Positions 55,901 to 64,000 of a stretch of DNA of 64,000 bases are shown here, one piece after another; position 1 is the stretch's first letter, and the number at the start of each line of letters is the position of its first letter. The translations under genes and the position numbers were made by a program. Source of the DNA: Cordilura impudica (taxonomy: Eukaryota > Arthropoda > Insecta > Diptera > Scathophagidae); the NCBI GenBank assembly GCA_963682025.1, contig OY821517.1, positions 338,517,644 through 338,581,643 on the forward strand, written 5' to 3'. The notes beneath the pieces were generated by a model. The model made no database searches, was not told the origin of the DNA, and saw only the letters and a program-made list of their open reading frames with translations.

Positions 55901-57638
55901 CACATTTCCTACTTTTTCATATATGTTGCAAGAGAGCTCAAGAGAGATAAATCGTAATGTAGATAAATTTAACATTTTCATACAAATTTTGACAAAAGTC
56001 TTTGTTAAAAATTCCAATTTGTTGATAAGTCTCTGAAGCTTATTTCCCCTATAACAAGCGGTCAATCAGAAATTGAAGGTTCTACTATTGAATACTTTTT
56101 TAATTTTCTTTTTTAACCAATCTGGAAAATAACAAAGGGTGTGTTCTTGAAAAAAGAAGTTTCTTTGTTAATCAAATTTAAATAAAATCCAACCACTTGT
56201 TTCTATTATAAGTATCATTCTCTTTTCTGAACTTTTTTTTTTTTTTTTTTTTTTTGAAAATAACTAAAAAAAATTTTAAACTAGTTTTCATAGAAATTTT
56301 CTATACGAACGAAAGAAAAGTGTAAAAGAGAAACAACAAATAATTTCGAGTATTTCCCTAGAATTTTACTACATTATATATAACCCAACGTTTTTATAGA
56401 CTTTTAGTGCGCAAAGCTTTAAAAATTTATTTAAGTTTCCTGTCCTCTACTCCTACATCTTTAAGCCCAACTACAAGCTATAATGAATTAAGGCATGCAG
56501 TAATATTGATTTTAACAGCCAAAAACGTAATAGAAAATTAAATGTCCCCATTGGTATCTTTCAATATTAGTATGGTAAGAAAGTGATAAAGATAGAAATA
56601 AAAATAAAAATAACCAATCACCAGAGATAGTTTGTTTAGATGACAGTAAGCAGTTAAAGAACAGCAAAAACTCACCTTAATCCAGGATTCCAAACTCTTG
56701 CCGTATTTGTTTTGGAATGCTTCTTTAATATCGCCCAAATCGATTTCAGAACGACTGACAACAATACGAATCAAAGTCTTATCCTTAGTGCCGATGCCAT
56801 GCATGGAATCGTACAAACGTTCGGCAAAGTAATCTACCTTCGATTTGCAACATTTAACAATGGCCAAGAAGCCCTTTTCGACAGCACCGCTGAATTCACG
56901 TTTAATGGCTTTTTCGATATCATGGCCAGCAAGATTTTCATATTCTAAGAAAATTTGACGCAATTGTTGATAAGAGCGGGTAACTAAAATGGAATTAAAT
57001 ACTGATTCATCGGTGCCCCATTGACCTTCACCGGCTTCATGTAAAGCTTGGGCATCAGCAACGGCAGCGGCTTCATCAACACCCTGTTTTTTTTTTTTTT
57101 TTCAAATAAAAAAAAAATAAATAAATTGAATTTAAAATATTTTTTAATTACTAACCTGATTTTCATCACGATTGCCTTGCACCAAGGAAACACACAAACG
57201 TTTGAAGTGTCCCGAAGTGTCACCCTTCAAATCGGATTCTAGTGCTTTGTTAAAACTTTGTTCATAAAATTGGGCAATGGTTTTAATGCCAAAATTAGAC
57301 AATGTGCACAAAATTTCAATGATGGCCTCTTCATCGGTACCCAAACCAGAGACGGCATCATGCAATTCTTGGGCATAGAATTGTGGCAGGGGTGTCATTA
57401 AGGCAATAATAACATCTTCGAATTTACCACCCAACTCTGATTTCAATTCAGAGATTAAGTCTTTGCCGAATGAGGTTTTAAAGGCTTCGGCGATTTCTAA
57501 ACGCTGGACAATACCACGACGAGCCAAAACTTCGATGATGGACTTCTCGTCGGTGCCAAAGCCCTTCATGGCTTTGCGCAAAATGTTGGCATCTTCAACG
57601 GGATCAAAAGGATCAGCGGGGTAAACAGTGGGGGTACA
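52946..57638 (-). CDS. AnxB9: Annexin B9 (first exon missing), canonical 3' end
   Basis: Calcium-dependent phospholipid-binding protein acting at membranes. Exons in transcription order are 57638-57156 (161 codons), 57083-56676 (136 codons) and 52999-52946 (17 codons plus stop), all phase 0. The visible part starts [13 protein letters not shown] and has four annexin repeats. Type II calcium motifs are GFGTDE (local residues 26-31), GLGTDE (98-103), GQWGTDE (181-187) and the variant GIGTKD (257-262). The canonical end is [17 protein letters not shown]. Splice sites are TTTTTAG|TGT, CAG|GTTAGT, AACAG|GGT, AAG|GTGAGT and TTTACAG|GGC. The protein lacks only about ten N-terminal residues compared with a typical 324-residue AnxB9. 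That exon is not found up to 64000. Alternative last exons lie at 47620, 47110 and 46788. Confidence 0.95.
53000..54145. other. AnxB9 intron, nothing recognised
   Basis: AT-rich intronic DNA between the proximal terminal exon and the 195-bp satellite. A short ATG-started frame near 53796 ends at GTAAGT (about 53879) but has no supporting homology. Confidence 0.4.
54146..55125. repeat. 195-bp satellite in AnxB9 intron
   Basis: Units begin GATTCCAAACTCAGAAAGAA at about 54146, 54340, 54534, 54729 and 54924, giving a period of 194-195 bp. The last three are almost identical, so the array expanded recently. Since 195 is a multiple of three, one frame stays open across them (54501-55130). The older flanking units break it, which argues against a protein. 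Confidence 0.9.
55126..56070. repeat. Decayed units of the 195-bp satellite
   Basis: Diverged copies with CTTATAAACAT, GGGAAA..GTCTGCAACATG and GACACATTTCT recur at about 55140-55330, 55350-55500 and 55650-55940. They become less regular with distance from the young core. Confidence 0.65.
55508..55648. mobile_element. 141-bp MITE-like inverted repeat
   Basis: Left GGATGTCTTACTTGCAATTC, right complement of GGATGCCTCACTTGCCAAAT; both continue into CGATTAAC. It is inserted in the decayed satellite and related to the element at 63248-63449. Confidence 0.55.
56071..56675. other. AnxB9 intron next to exon 56676-57083
   Basis: AT-rich sequence with a long poly-T run near 56228. The reading frame that continues past the GTGAGT donor is intron read-through and is not coding. 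Confidence 0.5.
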
Positions 57639-58664
57639 CTAAAAAAAAAAAAAAAAAAACAGAAAAATAAAACAAAAAGATTTATAAAGAATTGAAAGAA
57701 AAAACATCAACATTTTTTCAGCCTCAAAAATTTTTTGTTTTTTCACTAAAAAATTTATTTTTTTTATTGAAAATATTTTCACTAAAATTAAAAAACAAAA
57801 TTCGAAAGGTATTTTTTCAATTGTAGTTTTCTCTAAAAATATATTGGCCCAAATTAAAATAAATAAAAACTTTTTAAAAAATTAATTTGATTAATTTTCT
57901 ATAAAAATTAATTTTTTTACTGTAATTTTATCTAAAAAAAATTTTATCACATAAAAATTGAAAACATCAAAACTTTTTAATTATCTTTAAAAATAATTTT
58001 CTCTAAAAATATGTATTTTATTAAATCCTAACTAAAATTAAAAAAAAAAAAAACAATTTTTTCAATATTTTTTTTATTGCAATTCTATTCAAAAATATTT
58101 TTATCAAATATAAATGTAAAACATCAAATTTTTGTAGGCCTTAAAAAAATTTTTGTTTATTTTTCAGTAAAAAAATTAATTTTTTTTATTGTAATTCTCT
58201 AATAAAAAATTTACTAAATTAAAAAAAAAAATCAAATGTATAAATAAATACTTTTTTAAAATTAATTTCATTTCTTAATTTCATTTCATTTTCTATAAAA
58301 TTTTTAGACTAAAATTTAAAAAAAAAATTTTGGTTTTTCAAAATAAATTTTTTTTATTGTATTTTTGTATAAAAAAATTTTATCAAATAAAAATTAAAAA
58401 ATCAAAATTTTTTAGCACTAAAAATTTTTTTGTTTATTTTTCACTAAAAAAATATTTTTTCTTTATTGTAATTCTCTATAAAAAAATTTTCACTAAATTA
58501 AAAATTAACAAAATGAATTTTTTTTATAAGTTTCTCTAAAAATGTGTAAATCTTGACTAAAATTAAAAAAAAAAAAATGTTTTCAATATTATTATATTTA
58601 TATTTATTTTAGCTAGTAAGGCCTAAAGTTCTTTATGTAATTAAAAATGCATTTAATCCATATT

Positions 58665-58712
58665 TTCCCAACGTTTCGTGAATGTTATGTTCACTTTATC
58701 AAGGGATTCGTC
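58665..58712 (-). ncRNA. Second hammerhead-like core, variant
   Basis: The minus strand reads CCCTTGATAAAGTGAA, then CATAACA, then TTCACGAAACGTTGGG. Stem II (GTGAA/TTCAC) and the GAAAC box are well formed, but the CUGAUGA box is UUGAUAA. The sequence and flanks resemble those of the 27.4 kb motif, so it is a decayed relative. A functional ribozyme is unlikely. Confidence 0.35.
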
Positions 58713-58924
58713 TATTTAAATTAAAAGAAAAATATATTTAACAACATTGCAAAAAACTTTTATCACAAACAATTATGACTTACAGTTTTCAATATTATTT
58801 TTTTTATTGTAATTTTATTTAAAACTATTTTTATCATATAAAAATGTAAAACATGAAATTTTTGTAATAAACCTTAAAGAATTTTTGTTTATTTTTCACT
58901 AAAAAAATTATTTTTATTTTTTTT

Positions 58925-59194
58925 TTTTGTTGATACTCTGGCTTATGGACAATAAAAAACGCTCAAAGATTTGAGTTTATTGTTCTATATTTCTGTATTT
59001 CGATCCTCTTTAAAAATAAAAATCAAGGGAGAAGGACGCCGCCGGCTTAAAATATTTTTTTGGGCAATTTTAATGGCAATTTGCTGATGATGATCCTCAA
59101 AGGGTTTCGAAATATAGAAATACAGAAATATAGAACAATAAACTCAAATCATTGAGCGTTTTTTATTGACCATAAGCCAGAGTATCAACAAAAA
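58925..59194. mobile_element. 270-bp hairpin (foldback-type MITE)
   Basis: Arms of about 83 bp starting GTTGATACTCTGGCTTATGG (58929) pair with 59099-59189 with only a couple of mismatches, around a loop of about 90 bp containing GACGCCGCCGGC. It is inserted in the AT satellite. Confidence 0.8.
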
Positions 59195-60532
59195 CCAAAG
59201 ATAAAACACTGGTCGAATATCAAATTTAAAAATTTAAATTAATTTTTTTTATTGTAATATTTTCACTAAAAGTAAAAAAAAAAATCCAAATGAATTTTAT
59301 TATTGCAATTTCTCTAAAAATATTTTGACTCAAACTCAAATAAATAAATCTTTTTCCGAAAATGAATTTTTTATATTAATTTTCTATAAAAATATTTTGA
59401 CTAAAACTTAAAAAATTTATTTTTCCAATTTTTTTTTTTTTTGTAATTTTATCCACCAATATTTTGACTCAAAATTAACAAAATAAATAAATTTTTCCGA
59501 TATTATTTTTTTGTTGTAATTTGCTCTAAAAGTATGTTGATTGAATTGAAAGAAAATTTCTCCAAATAAATTTTTTATTTCAATTTTATCTAAATATATT
59601 TTTACTCAAATTGAAATAAATAAAAACTTTTTCGAAAATGAATTTTATGTTTTAACTTTCTATAAAAATATTTTGACTAAAATTTCAAAAAAAAAAAAAA
59701 ATGTTTTTCCAAAATTAATTTTTTTATTACAATTTTATCTAAAAATATTTTTAACAAATTTCAATAAATAAATATAAATTTTTCAAAATTTAATTTTTTT
59801 ATTGCAATTTTATCTAAAAATATTAAAAAGAAATTTTTAAACAAGCAATTGTTTTTGTTTGTTTTTCACTAAAAACGTAATTTTTTTTTATTGTAATTAT
59901 CTTTTAAAATATTTTGCCTCAAATTCAAATAGATAAACATTTTTTCCAAAATTAATTTTATATTTTAATTTTCGATAAAAATATTTTGACTAAAATTGAA
60001 CAAATAATTTTTTTGCAAAATTAATTTTTTTCTACAAATATTTTTTATCAAATTTAAATAAATAAATAAAATTTTTCCCAAAATTTATTTTATATAGTAA
60101 TTTTCTCCAAAATTATTTTTTTTTATTGAAATTTTCTCTAAAAATATTTTGACTCAAACATAATAAAATAAATGAATTTTTCCAATAGTATTTTTTTTAT
60201 TGCAATTTCCTCTAGAAAAAAAAATCTCCAAATTAATTTCTTATTACAATTGTATCTAAAAATATTTATACAAAAATTTAAATAAATAAATTTTTTCCAA
60301 AATTATTTTTGTTTATTATAGTTTTAATAAAATAAATTTTACTCAAACTTAAAAAAATTATTTATTTATCCAAAATTAATATTTTATTTTAGTTTTCTCT
60401 AAAAATATTTTGACTAAAATTAAAAAAAAAAAATAAATAAATAAAAAATAAATTTTTTATTGCAATTTTCTATGAAAATATTTTGAATATACATAATTGA
60501 AAATTTGTTTTTCAAAAAAAAATTTTTTTATT

Positions 60533-61480
60533 CACCCCTGTTCTTGAAACCACTATCACAAAAAAAACTGGTAAATGAAAAAAATTCTTAAATCTATGAG
60601 TTTTTTGCTGTTCTCTAATTTCAATAAGAATATTTTTTCTCGTTTTAATTCACATAGAAAAGGCTTTGAGAAATCAAAACAAATGCCCTTTTTTTTCTAC
60701 TAAGCAGGTCTTAAGAGATAAAAAAACTAATTGATATTTAAACTCTAACATGTTTTTTATTGAACCTTGTCATTATTTTAAAAAATTAAACATTAATTTT
60801 ATGAAAAAAAAAACGATTTTAAAAAACGTCTACATTTTGCGCTGATTTAAAAAAAAAACTCGTAATAAATGGTCGATGTTAATAAAACACACTTTTTGCG
60901 ATGATGCTCTTCTATAACTATAATAAAAACTTTTTATTTACACAATCTATTTTCCATTATAATTTTTTCAATTATAACATAGATTCATTATGCACTAATT
61001 ATTGCAAAAAAAGGAATTAAAAAAAATGTTCATGAAATCACATATTTTTTATTTTTTTTGCATATGTTCGAAACAGTAGTGATGCCAGTCAAATCCAATT
61101 TATTTGAATATCGATATTTTTTGGTGATGCCTTACTTGTTAAAAATAGAAAAGTCATTTTTAATTGAATGAAATCGAAGAACAAAAACATTTAAATACAA
61201 ATAAGTTGTTATTTTAAAAGAAAATATTTTTCTTTATACTTTTTCTATAAACTTAGAAAAAACATGCACAAAATACTTAAAAGTTTTTTGTGAAACTGAA
61301 TAAAGAACCATATGGCACCTCGGTTTCTAGATAACATATTTTCTTAACTCAAACATATGGTTCTTAACTCAAACATATGTTTCCATTAAATAAATAAAGT
61401 GATTTAGAAACCCAAAATTTCAACTTCATGTGATATTAAATTCACTCTTATTCAAATAACAACGTTTCAAGAACAGGGCT
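60533..61480 (-). mobile_element. TIR element (CCCTGTTCTTGAAAC), copy 2
   Basis: Ends TCACCCCTGTTCTTGAAACC and the complement of TCAGCCCTGTTCTTGAAACG. It is inverted relative to copy 1 (50311-51598) and longer, with an extra segment at about 60600-61080. A short block (AACTCAAACATATG) is locally duplicated near 61345-61375. Non-coding. Confidence 0.8.
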
Positions 61481-61649
61481 GATTGTTTCTAAAAATATTT
61501 TTACTCAAATTAAAAAAAAAAAAATCCAAAATAAATTGTTTTAGTGTAATTTTCTCGAAAAAAAATATTTAGACTCAAATTTAAAAATAAAAATTTACCC
61601 AAATTTGTTTTAATTAAAAAAAAAAAATATTGATAAATAATTACAGTGG

Positions 61650-61765
61650 AAAAAGTCAAGTATCGGATATGAAAATCCAAACACTGAAGAAATATGGTCG
61701 AAAATTAAAAAAAAATCCATAAAATTACGATTTTCCGACATTTTGACTCAAAAGCAGAGTTCAGA
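61650..61765 (+). repeat. Dispersed repeat, pair of 243-410
   Basis: GTATCGGATATGAAAATCCA, then GAAGAAATATGG and CGACATTTTGACTC, collinear with the reverse complement of 243-410. Confidence 0.55.
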
Positions 61766-61809
61766 AAAAAACACACACTGAATAAAAAACTCGTACATAT
61801 ATGTAAACA

Positions 61810-62275
61810 AACATAGCTCAGACCAACAAACACATATTTTTATTTTCATATCAATTATGTGTGTTTCTAAATTTTGTAAGGTGCCGAACACAGTCCTGAC
61901 TGTGTTTTGTTTTAATATTTCGTTATCTAGACGAACATTTTTCTATCACGTATTTTTTGTTTCGAACACACATAAACCACACAGATTCGAGTGTAGCTTT
62001 ATTTTAAGTTCGTTTTCTTGCACGTGTAGTGCTAAAAAAAAAACAGAACATGTTCTATAACGCGTACATCTAAAAATTAAAATATTACCCACTCGCGATC
62101 GAAAAAAAAAAAGAAATTAAGTCATAAACAACATATAAAATTTCTGTTTTCTATTTTATTACTATCTTTTTATTTTTATTATTATCCTTTTATTTTTATT
62201 TTTTTATAACTGCTAATGAATTATTTTAGATTTTTTTAATAAATTTGATTGAAACAATTCTTGTTATTATAGGAG
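61810..62275 (-). repeat. Dispersed repeat with three copies (copy 2, inverted)
   Basis: Reverse complement of 2940-3425, including GATTCGAGTGTAGCTTTATT and CCACTCGCGATCG. With the next feature it forms an inverted pair separated by only a few bases. Confidence 0.7.
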
Positions 62276-62284
62276 TATTTCAGA

Positions 62285-62600
62285 TTTTTCCGATCGCGAG
62301 TGGATAATGTTTTAATTTTAACATGTTCTGTTTTTTAGCACTACACGTGCAAGAAAATGAACTTAAAATAAAGCTACACTCGAATCTGTGTGGTTTATTT
62401 GTGTTCGAAACAAAAAATACGTGATAGAAAAATGTTCGTGTATATAACGAAAAATCAAAACGAAACACAGTCATGATTGTGTTCGGCAATGTACAAAATT
62501 TAGAAACACACATAATTGATATGAAAATAAAAATATGTGTTGGCTGCTTTAGAACAGAACATTGTGTGTTTCATGTGTGTATTTTCTGAACCTTGCTCAA
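62285..62600 (+). repeat. Dispersed repeat with three copies (copy 3)
   Basis: From CCGATCGCGAGTGGATAATG to TTTTCTGAACCTTGCT, matching 3105-3425 with some deletions. Head-to-head with copy 2. Confidence 0.7.
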
Positions 62601-63247
62601 AAGGGCCCCAAAAACTGAATTTAGGGGTAAGGTATGTTGCCAAAAATTTTTTGCTTAGAATATTCAGAACAACTTCGCTGAAGAAAGTTTAGCGAAAAAA
62701 CCAAATACCGCCAATTTAAAGACTGTCAAATTACTCACAAACAAAGTGAAAAATTAAATAAAAAATTTTGTATGAAAACATCGTGATAACTCGAAAAACT
62801 AATGATGCAGTTCGATTCCTAGGATTCGAAATAGGGCGAAACCGTTGATTCCGCGCTTTTTTTTATTTTTTGTTATTGTTATTATTTTTTAAGAACTAGT
62901 ACAGAGAAATTTTTCATACAAAAATGTTGTTTTTTCTTAATTTTTTCATAGTGAATGAAATATTTTGATTTTAATTATTTTGAAGTATTTGAAATTTGTA
63001 TTTGTATTTGTATTTATTTGTTTTCCAAAACAACAAGATTAAAAATCTTATAATTATAGTTAAGGAGTTTTACATTGTTGGTTATTATAATTGCTTTAAA
63101 ATAATGATGATTAAATTAAAAAAAATATATAAAAATTACAGAATATGAAAATAATTAAAATCATACATAACATCGAATATATAAAAAAGTTAAGGAAAAA
63201 TTGACTAACAAAGCAAAGAGGAAGAAAAAAAAAATAATACTCCTCAA
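62601..63247. other. Nothing recognised
   Basis: AT-rich DNA with a short (TATTTG)n-like run near 63000. No gene or clear repeat boundary. Confidence 0.4.
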
Positions 63248-63449
63248 TTGAATGCGTGATTTGCCAAATCGATTAAGTGCACTATCTGATTTTTTTAAAT
63301 TTTAACGTTAGAGCGCTTGACACCTAACTGGTAACATTCAAAACAAATTAGTTTTGAATATAAACAGTTGGGCGTCAATTAAGCGCTTTGATATTGAAAT
63401 TAAAAAGTCTGAAAGTGAAGTTAATCGATTTGGCAAGTGACGCATTCAA
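63248..63449. mobile_element. 202-bp MITE-like inverted repeat
   Basis: Ends TTGAATGCGTGATTTGCCAA and the complement of TTGAATGCGTCACTTGCCAA; pairing continues through ATCGATTAA to TCTGA (about 45 bp). The centre contains GCGCTTGACACC and the related GGGCGTCAATTAAGCGC. Related to 55508-55648. Confidence 0.7.
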
Positions 63450-64000
63450 ATTATAAAAACGATAATAAAAACTATTGGTCTGCTCTATAGAATATCCAAA
63501 ATTGAAAGCAATCGGAGTTGAAAACCCTTTTTGATAAAAACAAACTTTGTGTAAATCATAGCTGTTTAGTAATGATTAGTAATCGTAATAATTACTAATT
63601 ATACTACTTTTTTTTTAAACGTGAAGTAATGATTAAATTACGATTATATTCGGTTTAGTAGTCGTATTTATGATTACGATTACAAATAAAATAAAAGTAA
63701 TAATAATTACTAGCAGATTCCAGCGCTCGAAATTCTAGTGCACTTTCTAGGCAACTTTATTTCTTAACTTACCCAATTTACAAACCAACACTTTTTTGGT
63801 TTATTATAATTGTGAATGAAGAAAACAAACTCATTAACAAACACTCAATCAAATTTAATAAACACAAACATAGCATATGTATAATTTTATGTATGTGTTA
63901 GTAGCAACTTTAAATACAATTTACTCAAAATACAGGAAAAAATTTAAAAATCTGTAAATCTGGTGAACAGCTAAAAAGAAATACCTTTCAAATAATATAC
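63450..64000. other. Nothing recognised; TAGTAATCGTAAT-type short repeats
   Basis: At 63570-63715 short units such as GTAATGATTA and TTACGATTA recur irregularly. No AnxB9 exon is identifiable up to the window end. Confidence 0.4.

Larger units (their letters stand above)
57660..60530. repeat. AT-rich satellite, about 65-75 bp units, AnxB9 first visible intron
   Basis: Dozens of degenerate units follow the pattern TTTTTTATTGTAATTTTCTC, TAAAAATATTTTGACT, CAAATTAAA, AATAAATTTTTCCAAAATTA. The array is broken by a foreign block at 58600-58790 and a hairpin element at 58925-59194. A further piece lies at 61490-61610. No exon is visible, so the start-codon exon of AnxB9 must be elsewhere. Confidence 0.8.

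Noticed and set aside
63248..64000. AnxB9 start-codon exon
   Set aside because: I looked for a short ATG exon ending in phase 0 before a GT donor on the minus strand from 57650 to 64000 and found no convincing match.

Overview
The window looks like nuclear DNA of a higher fly, probably a calyptrate (blowfly or house-fly type). It is strongly AT-rich, its genes have introns, and it carries many copies of dipteran DINE-1/mini-me-like repeats with GTCY tracts. Two host genes are recognisable: rudimentary-like (r-l, UMP synthase) on the plus strand at 22616-32783 and Annexin B9 (AnxB9) on the minus strand at 46735-57638. They lie tail to tail. From memory both map to cytological region 93B in Drosophila melanogaster, which would make this conserved synteny; that needs checking. 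Almost everything else is repeat or transposon.

Layout. 1-4500: DINE-like fragments, a Tc1 relic and a tRNA-derived SINE-like unit. 4614-8150: a complete DNA transposon with about 0.5 kb terminal inverted repeats (TIRs), an 8-bp target duplication and a frame-broken transposase of a family I cannot place. 8400-15036: a satellite patch, then a very large palindrome (arms about 2.55 kb, near-identical) interlocked with a second 0.4 kb inverted-repeat pair. 15150-18420: a Harbinger fragment, a second SINE-like unit and a Gypsy-type LTR relic. 19700-22000: DINE-like repeat, a GGCGATTTTTG minisatellite and about 130-bp tandem repeats.

22616-32783: r-l in three exons. Its 8.6 kb second intron holds nested elements: a Tc1 frame (25839-31836), a second Tc1 relic split by a miniature element (MITE), DINE copies, a satellite and a hammerhead-ribozyme-like core. 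33500-46400: intergenic. It holds DINE copies, an unclassified transposon (35500-38132), a small MITE, and a Harbinger gene (40216-44793) broken by a Tc1 element and by a TTAA-flanked piggyBac-like element that itself carries a Tc1.

46735-57638: AnxB9. Two long exons encode all four annexin repeats and are followed by four candidate alternative terminal exons of exactly 54 nt each. The start-codon exon is not found and probably lies beyond the right edge. Introns and flanks hold diverged tandem arrays, a 195-bp satellite, a 2.8 kb AT-rich satellite and several hairpin or TIR elements.

Functionally, r-l makes UMP from orotate in pyrimidine synthesis, and AnxB9 is a calcium-dependent membrane-binding protein. 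They are neighbours, not partners. The unusual material is the giant palindrome, the AnxB9 terminal exon set, the transposon nests and the unplaced transposases.
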